Below, piece after piece: positions 35,668-43,877 of a DNA stretch of 64,000 nucleotides. The notes below the pieces were generated by a model, which saw only the letters and a program-made list of their open reading frames with translations, had not been told where the DNA came from and searched no databases. Both the position numbers and the translations under genes were made by a program. This DNA comes from Acidimicrobiia bacterium (GTDB lineage: Bacteria; Actinomycetota; Acidimicrobiia; Acidimicrobiales; Aldehydirespiratoraceae). Within the stretch, counting starts at the first letter, position 1; each line of letters begins with the position of its first letter. The stretch lies in assembly GCA_022820805.1 (NCBI GenBank), contig JAJEEV010000048.1, forward strand, positions 1-64,000, written 5' to 3'.

Positions 35668-36479
35668 GCGCTCCCGGATGGATTATCGCCCTCGGCGGAG
35701 CACTGGCGGTTGCGGTGCTGGTGTGGCCCGCGTCCGGGACTCGCTGGTCGATGCGAGTCAGGACCGGTCCCCGCCGGCGGACGGCTGTCCCCGCGGAGCC
35801 GCTGGCCGGAACTGCGGCCGCCGCCATCACCGTGGTCGCGGGCCTCGCGCCGGGCCATGCGGCTGCCGCGGCCATCGGCGCGGTGGTTTGCACCTCGGCG
35901 CTCAAGATCCTGCTGGCTTCGAGACGGTGGAGCGCCACCGCCGAGGGCGTGGCTCGACTCGCCGGGGTGCTCGCCAACCAGGCCTCCGTGGCGGTCACCG
36001 TCACCGACGCGATCGGACGGGCGGCACCCTTGGTCAGCGGCACGATCAGGCGGGCCGCGACGGCACTGGCCGCCGATTGCGAGGCCATCGGGGTGGAAGT
36101 GGCGGCCGAGCGGTTCGCGGCCCGTGTTCCTTCGTCGGCGGCCCGCTCGCTCGCCGATCTGATCGTCGTCTCCGCCGAGGGTGGCGGCCGGTGGGCCGAG
36201 ACGGTGGAGGTGCTCGAGCAGGAGGCGTCGCAGGCTGCGGCGACCGCCCGGATGTTCCACGCCCGCGTCGCCACCATCATGCCGACGCTCGCGCTCGTGG
36301 TTGTGCTGGGTTCCGGGTTGATCGCCGGCGCGGCCTGGAGCGCCGGCGATGTGGGCGCATGGCTGGCCGGCCCCGGCGGGGCCATGCTGCTTCTCGCCGG
36401 ATCCACAGTGGTAGCGGTGCTCAGTGCCCGGGTCCTGCTTCCCGCTCGGGCCATGGCCCGGGCCGGGGGCCGGCGATGA
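35664..36479 (+). CDS. tadB: TadB-like type II secretion system F-domain membrane protein
   Basis: 271 residues from a GTG overlapping the tadA stop (GTGA). N-terminal helix, then a cytoplasmic T2SSF domain (LAGVLANQASVAVTVTDAIGRAAPLV, FAARVPSSAARSLADLIVVSAEGGGRWAETVEVLEQEASQAAATARMFHARVATIMPTLALVVVLG). Two C-terminal helices end it. TadB and TadC form the inner-membrane platform that the ATPase drives. The call is positional as well as by domain. Confidence 0.82.
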   Translation: MSAPGWIIALGGALAVAVLVWPASGTRWSMRVRTGPRRRTAVPAEPLAGTAAAAITVVAGLAPGHAAAAAIGAVVCTSALKILLASRRWSATAEGVARLAGVLANQASVAVTVTDAIGRAAPLVSGTIRRAATALAADCEAIGVEVAAERFAARVPSSAARSLADLIVVSAEGGGRWAETVEVLEQEASQAAATARMFHARVATIMPTLALVVVLGSGLIAGAAWSAGDVGAWLAGPGGAMLLLAGSTVVAVLSARVLLPARAMARAGGRR

Positions 36480-36543
36480 AACGCCGCGACGCCTGCACGG
36501 CTCCGGTCACCGGCCTCTCAGCGGCCGGGCCGGTTGAACCGCG

Positions 36544-37266
36544 ATGATCTGGCTGACGGTTGTCGCCGGCACGACGGCTGCCCTACGGCTGGTATTGGTC
36601 CCCGCGCCCCGGCCGACCAGCACCGTCGAGCTTGCCGCGGTCGGGTGGCCCCCGGCGAGGCGCCGGGCCGCGACCGCGGCGACCACCCTCGCAGTCTCCG
36701 GGCTGGTCCTCATCGCCGGAGCAGCGCTGGTCGACGCCGGTACCAGCGCGCAGGCCGCGGTCGCCGTTGCGTTGTGGACCCCGGTGGCGGCCGGGCCGCT
36801 GCTGCGCGGCCTGGTGCTGGCCGGCTTCCGGTCCCAGAGGGACACGGCGCTGCTGGAGTGGCTGCGGCGCACCCGCCTGTACTGCGCCGCGGGCCGGCCC
36901 ATCAGCGCCGCCGCGGTGGCCGCCGCCGAGCGGGTGGAGGCGCCTGCCTTCGCTCCGGCGGCCACCGCCGTCAACCTCGCCCTGGCGGCGGGGCGGGACC
37001 CGCTCACAGCCGTGGTCGGGCACTTCACCGGCACGACAGCCGAGACGCTGGTGGCCACCCTGGCCGCAGCCGACCGCGGCGGTGCAGGGGCGACCGATCT
37101 GATCGACCGGCTCATCTCCCAGGCCGTCAAGGCCCTCGAGGACGACCGCCGGGTCCGTATCGAGACGCTTGGACGGGCCGTCACCGGCACCGCCACCCTC
37201 GTCGCAGTCACGGCCAGCGCGGTGATCGTCCTCGCGCTGCTCGCCAGTACGCGTATCGGCCTGTGA
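36544..37266 (+). CDS. tadC: TadC-like type II secretion system F-domain membrane protein
   Basis: 240 residues with helices at both ends and a central F-domain (LLEWLRRTRLYCAAGRPISAAAVAAAERVEAPAF, ATLAAADRGGAGATDLIDRLISQAVKALEDDRRVRIETLGRAVTGTATLVAVTASAVIVLALL). It is the usual partner of TadB. It lies 64 bases after tadB and 60 before the pilin-like gene. Confidence 0.8.
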   Translation: MIWLTVVAGTTAALRLVLVPAPRPTSTVELAAVGWPPARRRAATAATTLAVSGLVLIAGAALVDAGTSAQAAVAVALWTPVAAGPLLRGLVLAGFRSQRDTALLEWLRRTRLYCAAGRPISAAAVAAAERVEAPAFAPAATAVNLALAAGRDPLTAVVGHFTGTTAETLVATLAAADRGGAGATDLIDRLISQAVKALEDDRRVRIETLGRAVTGTATLVAVTASAVIVLALLASTRIGL

Positions 37267-37326
37267 GCCCGGGGGCCTCGGCCCCTCCCAGACAGTCATC
37301 GGAGCCCAATACAAGGAGACATCCCC

Positions 37327-37533
37327 ATGGACTCACCCATCGCCAAGATCATCATGCTCGCCGCGACGATCGCGATCACCGCCGCGGTGGTGCTCTTCGC
37401 CTGGAACGTGGTCGGCGAGAACACCCCCGACCCGGCTGCGGACCCCGCCGCCGACAAGGGACAGATCAAGCACGAGAACCTGTGCAAGGCCGTCGGCGGC
37501 ACATGGGCCTCGGCCACCAAGACGTGCTCGTAG
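37327..37533 (+). CDS. Flp-type pilin-like small protein
   Basis: 68 residues. A short N-terminus is followed by a single hydrophobic helix (KIIMLAATIAITAAVVLFAWNVVGE) and a hydrophilic tail with two cysteines. Size, position after tadC and strong ribosome site (AAGGAGA) fit the major pilin slot, but the classical GxxxxEY Flp processing motif is absent. No prepilin peptidase gene is in the window. Confidence 0.7.
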   Translation: MDSPIAKIIMLAATIAITAAVVLFAWNVVGENTPDPAADPAADKGQIKHENLCKAVGGTWASATKTCS

Positions 37534-37581
37534 CCGGCCCCGCCTCGGCCGAGCCGGCAAGCGTGCGGACCTGCCGTCGCG

Positions 37582-37998
37582 ATGGACACTGCAATCGGGG
37601 CCCTGCGCACGGTGGGCGTGATCTTCGTCGTTGTGGCGGTGGCATTCGGCACCCACGTCCATCAGGTGGCCCGCATCACTGCGTCAGGTGCGGCCATGGC
37701 CGCGGCCACGGCGGCGGCCCAGTCGCTCGACTCCGCCGGCTGGGACTGCACCGGCTCCGGCGCGCCGTGGGACGCCGCCGTCGACGCGGCCGCCCGGGCC
37801 GCGGTGGCCCGCGCCGAGGCCAGTTCGGCGGCGACGGCCACCGACTACACGCTGGCCGTCGATTCCGGCTGCACGGTGGTGGCCTCGGTACGGGTTGGCG
37901 CGGCCGGGGCCCGCAAATGGCTGGAGGCGACCGCGGTCGCCTGCCGGCCCACCCGGGCAGCCGAGGCGGCCGGCTGGGCCCTGGCGCCGACGTGCTAG
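37582..37998 (+). CDS. TadE-like pseudopilin
   Basis: 138 residues with an N-terminal membrane helix (VGVIFVVVAVAFGTHVHQVARITASGAAMAAATAAAQ) followed by a small extracytoplasmic domain with three to four cysteines (WDCTGSG, DSGCTVVASVRVG). This is the architecture of TadE/TadG minor pilins. No specific family can be assigned. Confidence 0.65.
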   Translation: MDTAIGALRTVGVIFVVVAVAFGTHVHQVARITASGAAMAAATAAAQSLDSAGWDCTGSGAPWDAAVDAAARAAVARAEASSAATATDYTLAVDSGCTVVASVRVGAAGARKWLEATAVACRPTRAAEAAGWALAPTC

Positions 37999-38139
37999 CG
38001 CCTGGGTTCCGATCAACGAGGCTCGGTCCACTCCGGCCGCGGCCCGGCCAAGTGTGGAGCGCGGCCGTGGACGAGGTGATCAGTGGACGCCGACGGGCGA
38101 GGAGGCTCCACCAACGCCGACCGCGTGTGAGGCCCCGCC

Positions 38140-38514
38140 GTGGATGAGGCGGTGGCGCTGGTGGTGGCGGCCCCGGTGGTCGCCCTGGCTCTTTGGGCTG
38201 TGGCCTTCGCCGGCGGTCAATCCAGCAGCCAGGGCCGCACGGCCGTCGCAGCCGAGCTCGCGGCCCGGGCCGCGACCGATGCGGGACTCGAGGCAGCCGA
38301 CACGGCCGAGCGGATCGCGCTGGGCGCGACCCTCGCCGCCTGCACCCATACCGACACTGTGCTCGTCCATCACGATCCCGGCGTGTCAGCCGCGGTGACC
38401 GTCGCGTGTCGGATACCCGGCCCGCTGACCCACAACCGGGTGTGCGTCACCGGCTACGCCCAGGCCCGGCCGGCCGCGACCGGCCACGTCCCGGCTGCGT
38501 GCCCGGAGCCCTAG
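38140..38514 (+). CDS. TadE/TadG-like minor pilin
   Basis: 124 residues from a GTG. The N-terminal helix ALVVAAPVVALALWAVAFAGG is followed by an Ala-rich amphipathic helix and a small domain with cysteines (TLAACTHTD, VTVACRIPG, VCVTGYA). The layout repeats that of the genes before and after it. Confidence 0.65.
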   Translation: MDEAVALVVAAPVVALALWAVAFAGGQSSSQGRTAVAAELAARAATDAGLEAADTAERIALGATLAACTHTDTVLVHHDPGVSAAVTVACRIPGPLTHNRVCVTGYAQARPAATGHVPAACPEP

Positions 38515-38523
38515 GAGGCCGCC

Positions 38524-38883
38524 GTGACCGTACCGATGCTGGTTCTGATGCTTGCTGCCGTAGTCACCGCCATGAGCGTGTCGCTAAGAGACCATGCAAC
38601 CCACAGCGCGGCCGTCGACTTGGCGAGGTTGCGGGCCGAGCATGCCGCCGACGCATTCGTGGCCAGCTGCCTCACCCACGAGGGATGCGACCCGCCCCGG
38701 ACCGGCAGCGTCGAGGCTTGCGCGGCGGGCGATGCCGGTGTGGCGGTGACGGCGCGGGTGTCGTGGGATCCGATCATCTGGACCAACCTGTCTCCCACCA
38801 ACGGCGAGCATGTGGTGGCCTACGACCGGGGACTGGGCGCCCAGGTCAAGGACCGGGCCCGAGCCGCCATCGGTGCCTGCTGA
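38524..38883 (+). CDS. Minor pilin-like protein, last gene of the Tad locus
   Basis: 119 residues from a GTG with AGGAGG upstream. The N-terminal helix VPMLVLMLAAVVTAMSVSLRDHATHSAAVDLARLRAEHAADAF matches the TadE/F pseudopilin pattern, followed by a small domain with paired cysteines. It is 9 bases after the previous gene. Confidence 0.65.
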   Translation: MTVPMLVLMLAAVVTAMSVSLRDHATHSAAVDLARLRAEHAADAFVASCLTHEGCDPPRTGSVEACAAGDAGVAVTARVSWDPIIWTNLSPTNGEHVVAYDRGLGAQVKDRARAAIGAC

Positions 38884-38966
38884 CCCCGTCCGGGCCGTCG
38901 ATCCCGCGCCCGCGCCACCGGCCCGGGAGTACCATTGTCCCGACCGCGATCAGCGGCCAGCCTCCC

Positions 38967-39041
<75 letters not shown>

Positions 39042-39128
39042 CACCGAACCGGCCCATCTCGTCGTTGCGCAGATCCGTTGACGCGGTGGAGGAGGTGCGG
39101 GTGGCAACTAGTGTGTATATTTGGGCGT

Positions 39129-39377
39129 ATGCCCAGGATGCAGGTGTACTTGCCGGAATCGCTGTATGCGGAGGCCAAGTCGCGCAAGCTCCCGGTCTCG
39201 GAGTTGCTCCAGGAGGCGATCCGTGTGGAAGTGCGGCGCAGGGAACTGCGCGAGGCAGGTGCGGACCACCTGTCGGATTTGCTCGCGGAGGTCGGGGAAC
39301 CCGGACCGGCGGATTCCGCGTGGGCACAGGACATGGCTCGGCGGCTGGCGCGCCGAGCCGAACGAGCAGCAAGCTGA
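39129..39377 (+). CDS. Ribbon-helix-helix antitoxin, VapB-like
   Basis: 82 residues (MPRMQVYLPESLYAEAKSRKLPVSELLQEAIRVEVRRRE). The strand then two helices at the N-terminus are the CopG/ribbon-helix-helix DNA-binding fold, followed by an acidic toxin-binding tail. It lies 12 bases upstream of a PIN-domain gene, so the pair is a type II toxin-antitoxin module. There is no ribosome site; a TATATT hexamer 9 bases before the ATG suggests a leaderless transcript. It begins 87 bases after tRNA-Thr. Confidence 0.82.
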   Translation: MPRMQVYLPESLYAEAKSRKLPVSELLQEAIRVEVRRRELREAGADHLSDLLAEVGEPGPADSAWAQDMARRLARRAERAAS

Positions 39378-39389
39378 GAACCGCCCGCC

Positions 39390-39773
39390 GTGGCGCTCTT
39401 GCTCGACTCAGGTGCCGTGTCCTTCCTGGCGAGCCGCAACCAGCGGGCCGGCGCGCTGCTGGGCGCATTGCAGCACGAGGGCCTGTGGCCGCCCGTCGTG
39501 TTGTCGCCGGTGCTGGTGGAGTGCCTGCAGGGCGACTCCGGCAGAGACGCCAACGCCAACCGCCTGCTGAAGTCGTGCGACATCGTCACCGACATCGACG
39601 AAGCCGTCGCACGCCGAGCCGCGCGGCTGAGGGCTCGGGCCAGGCGCGGCTCAGCAATCGACGCGCTCATCGTCGCCTACGCCGAGCCAGCAGGCTCAGT
39701 GCTCACCGGCGACTCGGCCGACATCACAGCATTGGCCGCCAACGCCAGGGACGTCCAGGTGGAGCGCATCTGA
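39390..39773 (+). CDS. PIN-domain ribonuclease toxin, VapC-like
   Basis: 127 residues from a GTG. The acidic metal-binding residues of the PIN fold are visible: Asp in LLLDSG near residue 6, Glu in VLVECLQ near 46, Asp in AIDALIV near 92, and Asp in LTGDSADI near 110. VapC toxins cut tRNA or rRNA when free of VapB. Confidence 0.85.
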   Translation: MALLLDSGAVSFLASRNQRAGALLGALQHEGLWPPVVLSPVLVECLQGDSGRDANANRLLKSCDIVTDIDEAVARRAARLRARARRGSAIDALIVAYAEPAGSVLTGDSADITALAANARDVQVERI

Positions 39774-39906
39774 TCTGACATCGACCATGTGGTCTACGGT
39801 CATCGGTCCACAACGGTCGCGTCGTGATCTCGGATTCGGCTGAACTAGTGTCACGACGCGAGTGGCCGCCGGGAGCGGCCGCCGGTGAGTTGTCCCGGGA
39901 GGCGCC

Positions 39907-40935
39907 ATGGACGTGGAGACCGCACTGCGCAAGATGCCGAAGGCCGAGTTGCACCTGCACCTCGAGGGCGCGGTCGATGCGTCCACCTTCGCGGAGCTGG
40001 CCGCCCACCACGGGCTGGAACTCCCGCCCCACGATCAGGTCGCCGACCTGTACAGCTACGACAGCCTGGCCGACTTCCTCGTCATCTACTCGCTGGTGTG
40101 CCGGTCGATCCAGACCGAGGCCGACTTCAGGCGGGTGACCTACGAGTGCCTGGCCCGGTGCGCCGACAGCGGCGCCCGCTACGTGGAGCTCTTCCTCAGC
40201 CCCGAGTCGCACTTCGAGATGGGCGTCGAGTACCCGACCATGCTGGCCGGCGTGCTCACCGGCATGGCCGACGCCCAGGCCGAGCGGAGCCTGGAGAGCA
40301 ACCTGATACCGGCCATCAACCGGGAGCTGGGCCCGGCCCGGGCGGTCGAGTTCGTCGAGATGGTGGCCGCCCATCCCCACCCTCAGATCATCGGGGTCGG
40401 CCTGGACTTCAACGAGATCGGGTTCCCTTCGGCCGACTATGTGGACGCCTACCGGGCGGCCGCCGCGCACGGCCTGCACCGGACCTCCCACGCCGGGGAG
40501 GTCGGCCCGGCCGACAACGTGCGGGCCGCCATCGACCTGTTGGACTGCGAGCGGATCGACCACGGGTACCACGTCGTCGACGACCCCGACTTGGTGGCCA
40601 GCTGCGTCGAGTCGCAGATCGCCTTCACGGTGTGCCCGACCACCACCGAGTACACCACCGTCTGGCGCGACCTCAGCGCGCCGGACCATGCCATCAGGCA
40701 GATGTCCGAAGCCGGCCTCAAGCTGATGGTCAACTCCGACGACCCGGCCATGTTCGTGTCCGACCTGGGCAACGAGTACGTGCGCCTGCACCGCGAGATG
40801 GGCCTCAGCCTCGACACCCTCGCCGAGATGGCCCTCAACGGCATAGACGCAGCCTGGATCGACGACGCCACCAAGACGGCCTTGCGGGCCGACTGGTCAG
40901 CCGAGATCGACACCCTCCTCGCCGCCACCGCCTAG
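39907..40935 (+). CDS. Adenosine/adenine deaminase family protein
   Basis: 342 residues, normal length. The zinc ligands are in ELHLHLEGA near residue 15, the catalytic SHAGE near 197, IDHGYHVVDD, and NSDDPAMF near 276 with the final metal aspartates. CPTTTEYTTVW is the family's second-shell motif (usually CPxSN). Hydrolytic deamination of adenosine, adenine or a related purine in the cytosol is expected. Specificity cannot be settled by eye. Its stop overlaps the convergent EamA remnant. Confidence 0.88.
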   Translation: MDVETALRKMPKAELHLHLEGAVDASTFAELAAHHGLELPPHDQVADLYSYDSLADFLVIYSLVCRSIQTEADFRRVTYECLARCADSGARYVELFLSPESHFEMGVEYPTMLAGVLTGMADAQAERSLESNLIPAINRELGPARAVEFVEMVAAHPHPQIIGVGLDFNEIGFPSADYVDAYRAAAAHGLHRTSHAGEVGPADNVRAAIDLLDCERIDHGYHVVDDPDLVASCVESQIAFTVCPTTTEYTTVWRDLSAPDHAIRQMSEAGLKLMVNSDDPAMFVSDLGNEYVRLHREMGLSLDTLAEMALNGIDAAWIDDATKTALRADWSAEIDTLLAATA

Positions 40936-41368
40936 CCGGCGGCACGACTCGCTGGGAGTTCGCGGCGGCTGGTGAGCCAGCCGCCGAACAGCACCACGGC
41001 GATGCCGGCCCACTGCAGCGGCAGGACCACCTCCGAATTGAAGGCCGTGCCCAGCACCATGGCGACGATGGGGATGAAGTAGACGGCCACACCACCACGG
41101 GTTGCGCCCACCCGACCGACCAGCGCCGCCATGATCACGAAGGCGGCACCGGTGTTGACCACCCCGAGCACGGCCACCGCCACCACCGGTCCGATGCTCC
41201 ATCGCGAGCCGGCCAGGCCGGCCAGACCGAAGGGCGCAGGAACGAGGATCCCCAGATGAGCGCAACCCCGCACAGCAGGGCCCACTCCACCCATCCGAAC
41301 GACTCGAGTCTCGACCCCTGCGCGGTGGAGAACACCCGGGAGCCGGAGACGGGGGAATCCTGCGCCAC
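40932..41368 (-). pseudogene. EamA-family transporter remnant
   Basis: A GTG at 41368 opens an EamA-like N-terminus, with ALLCGVALIWGSSFL as its first helix. Immediately afterwards the coding potential jumps to another frame that reads as the second half of an EamA protein (VVAVAVLGVVNTGAAFVIMAALVGRVGATRGGVAVYFIPIVAMVLGTAFNSE, then a last helix). Intact members have ten helices and about 290 residues. Most of the first half is missing here and the frames do not join. It is read as an internal deletion plus frameshift. Confidence 0.75.
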
Positions 41369-41373
41369 GAGCT

Positions 41374-42441
41374 CTATTGGCTGCGCGGCTGGTCACCGGA
41401 GCGCTCGGCGGACAGCAGCCTCCGCTTGCGCTCCTCGCCCCACCGGTAGCCGGCCGTCGATCCATCGGCCCGAACTACCCGATGGCACGGGACTACCAGG
41501 GCTGCGGGATTGGCGCCACAGGCTCGGCCGACCGCTCGATGCGATGCCGGCCGTCCGATCCTGGCCGCCACCTCGCCATAGGTGGCGGTCGTTCCCGCCG
41601 GGATCGTTCGCAGCGCCTCCCACACCGCGACCTGGAACGTCGAGCCCTGTAGATCGAGCGGGAGATCGGCGGCAGCCGCGGGCCGTCCGTCGGCAAGGTC
41701 GCGCACGATGCTCGCCACAGGCTCGAGCATGTCGTCGCTGCGCTCAACCCGCGCTCGGGGGAACTCAGCCACCAGCTCCGCCACCAGTCCCTCCCGGACG
41801 TCGCCGATCCGCACCGCGCACAACCCGCGGCTCGTCGCTGCGACGAGAATCTCGCCCAGCGGACTGCCAAAGACCGTGTAGCGCACACAGACTCCCGGCG
41901 CTCCCTCACCGAACGCCGACGGAATGACGCCCATCTGCGACCCAGCACTCTCGTAGAACGCCCGCATCGAGCCGTATCCCGCATCGAGGACCGCTTCGGT
42001 CACGGGAAGGCCGTGTCGCAGCGCCCTGCGGACCCGCTCGCCCCGTTGGGCTCGCCGGTAGGCGGAGATGGTCACGCCGACGGTGTCCTTGAACATCCGG
42101 CTCAGATGACGCTGGGACCAACCCGCCTCTCTGGCCAACTGCGCAACGGAGGAATCGTCGTCGGGGCTCTCGATCCTCCGGCACACCGCAACCACGGCCG
42201 AGAGCGACGGACTGGTCACCCGCTCCTGATCAGGCCGGCAGCGCCGGCATGCCCGGAACCCGGCTGCAGCCGCCTCGGCTCCAGTCACAAAGAACACGAC
42301 ATTCCGACGCGACGGGCGCCGGGACGGGCAGGTCGGCAAGCAGTAGATCCCGGTGGTGCGAGTCGCGTAGAGGAACAGCCCTACGGCACCCTCTTCGCGA
42401 GCCTCGACCGCGGCCCATCGAACGTTGTCCAAGTCGTCCAT
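41374..42441 (-). CDS. ada: Bifunctional DNA-repair protein and regulator Ada
   Basis: 355 residues, full Ada architecture. The N-terminal zinc domain has the methyl-accepting cysteine set (TGIYCLPTCPSR near residue 35 and ACRRCRPD near 66). An AraC-type HTH (SSVAQLAREAGWSQRHLSRMFKDTVGVTISAYRR) follows. The C-terminal O6-methylguanine methyltransferase has the active site VVPCHRVVR near residue 323. It repairs methylphosphotriesters and O6-methylguanine and activates its own regulon once methylated. It lies just downstream of phenylacetate-CoA ligase on the same strand but 118 bases away, so probably has its own promoter. Confidence 0.95.
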   Translation of the reverse strand: MDDLDNVRWAAVEAREEGAVGLFLYATRTTGIYCLPTCPSRRPSRRNVVFFVTGAEAAAAGFRACRRCRPDQERVTSPSLSAVVAVCRRIESPDDDSSVAQLAREAGWSQRHLSRMFKDTVGVTISAYRRAQRGERVRRALRHGLPVTEAVLDAGYGSMRAFYESAGSQMGVIPSAFGEGAPGVCVRYTVFGSPLGEILVAATSRGLCAVRIGDVREGLVAELVAEFPRARVERSDDMLEPVASIVRDLADGRPAAAADLPLDLQGSTFQVAVWEALRTIPAGTTATYGEVAARIGRPASHRAVGRACGANPAALVVPCHRVVRADGSTAGYRWGEERKRRLLSAERSGDQPRSQ

Positions 42442-42559
42442 GACCCGACCCTACGACGTGCCTCACCAGCGCGGCTTCCCGGTATCGGACATCCAAACCG
42501 CTCTTCCGGAGCCTCTCGCGGTGTGGCGACGACGAGCCGTTCCACCTCCGTCTCGCCAC

Positions 42560-43852
42560 CTAGTCGGCGGGCACGACTCGTTGGGCCTTGCCGGCCGAGC
42601 GGGGAACCTCTCCCGGCTCGACAACCGCCACCTCCCCTGACACGCCGATGCTGCCCTTGATGTGCTCCCCGAGAGCGCTCGCGAGTTCCTCGACAGAGCG
42701 TCGGCTCGCCGGGTCCCGCTCGACCCGCACGGTGAGGGTGGCGAGGTTGGCGGAACGGTCCACGTGGATCTGGAAATGCGGGGTGAGGCCGTCCACCTTG
42801 AGGATCTCGGCCTCGACCTGGGACGGGAACACGTTGACGCCCCGCACGATCAACATGTCGTCGGAGCGGCCCGTCACCCGCTGGATGCGCCTCATCGTGC
42901 GGGCCGTGGGGGGCAGCAGCCGGGTGAGGTCGCGGGTGCGGTAGCGGATCACCGGCTGTCCCCGCTTGGTGAGCGCGGTCAGCACCAGCTCCCCGAAGGC
43001 GCCCTCACCAAGCACCTCGCCGGTGTCGGGGTCGATGATCTCGGGGTAGAAGTGGTCCTCCCACAGCGTCGGGCCGTCCTTGGTCTCCACGCACTCCTGA
43101 GCCACCCCCGGACCCATCACCTCCGACAGCCCGTAGATGTCGACCGCGTCCATGCCCAGGCGGGCCTCGATCTCGGACCGGAGTTCGTCGGTCCAGGGCT
43201 CGGCCCCGAAGATCCCGACCTGAAGCGAGCACGACACCGGGTCGATCCCCTGCCGGACCATCTCGTCGATGAGGTTCAGGCAGTACGACGGGGTCACCAG
43301 GATGATCCGAGGCTCGAAGTCGGTGATCAGGGTCACCTGGCGCTCGGTCAGCCCGCCCGACACCGGCACCACCGTGCATCCCAGCCGCTCCGCGCCGTAG
43401 TGGGCGCCCAGCCCGCCGGTGAACAGCCCGTAGCCGTAAGCCACGTGGGCCACGTCGCCGGGCCGGCCCCCGGCCGCGTAGATCGACCGGGCCATCAGCT
43501 GCGCCCACACGTCGATGTCCCCCGCGGTGTAGCCCACCACCGTCGGCTTGCCCGTGGTTCCCGAGGACGCGTGGATGCGGGCCACCTCGGCACGGGGCAC
43601 CGCGAACATCCCGAACGGGTAGTTGTCGCGCAGATCCGCCTTGGTCAGCAGCGGGAACCGGGCCAGATCCTCGAAGCCGACCAGATCACCGGGAGCGACC
43701 CCGGCGGCCGCGAACGAGCGCCGGTAGTGCGCCACGTGCTCAAAGGCGTAGGCCACGATCTCGCGCAGCCGCGCCAGTTGCAGGCTGCGCAACTCGTCGA
43801 CCGAAGCCCGTTCGATCGGCTCGTAACAGTCGATCTCACCGGTAGTCGTCAT
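42560..43852 (-). CDS. paaK: Phenylacetate-CoA ligase (PaaK)
   Basis: 430 residues, standard PaaK length. The N-terminal LARLREIVAYAFEHVAHYRRSFAAAGV is followed by the AMP-binding loop ASSGTTGKPTVVGYT near residue 98 and VAYGYGLFTGGLGAHYGAERLGCTVVP. YGLSEVMGPGVAQEC and the hinge region GRSDDMLIVRGVNVFPSQVE complete it. It makes an aryl-acetyl-CoA from phenylacetate (or a close analogue) with ATP. It starts 25 bases after the stop of an amidase on the same strand, suggesting that the amidase product is its substrate. The rest of the phenylacetate ring-epoxidation genes are not in the window. Confidence 0.92.
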   Translation of the reverse strand: MTTTGEIDCYEPIERASVDELRSLQLARLREIVAYAFEHVAHYRRSFAAAGVAPGDLVGFEDLARFPLLTKADLRDNYPFGMFAVPRAEVARIHASSGTTGKPTVVGYTAGDIDVWAQLMARSIYAAGGRPGDVAHVAYGYGLFTGGLGAHYGAERLGCTVVPVSGGLTERQVTLITDFEPRIILVTPSYCLNLIDEMVRQGIDPVSCSLQVGIFGAEPWTDELRSEIEARLGMDAVDIYGLSEVMGPGVAQECVETKDGPTLWEDHFYPEIIDPDTGEVLGEGAFGELVLTALTKRGQPVIRYRTRDLTRLLPPTARTMRRIQRVTGRSDDMLIVRGVNVFPSQVEAEILKVDGLTPHFQIHVDRSANLATLTVRVERDPASRRSVEELASALGEHIKGSIGVSGEVAVVEPGEVPRSAGKAQRVVPAD

Positions 43853-43877
43853 GGGGTCACCCTACGCGCGGCCGTCT

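Noticed and set aside
38067-38147. 26-codon Arg-rich frame between pilin-like genes
   Set aside because: Starts at a GTG like its neighbour but has no hydrophobic helix and overlaps the next gene; composition matches out-of-frame GC-rich DNA.
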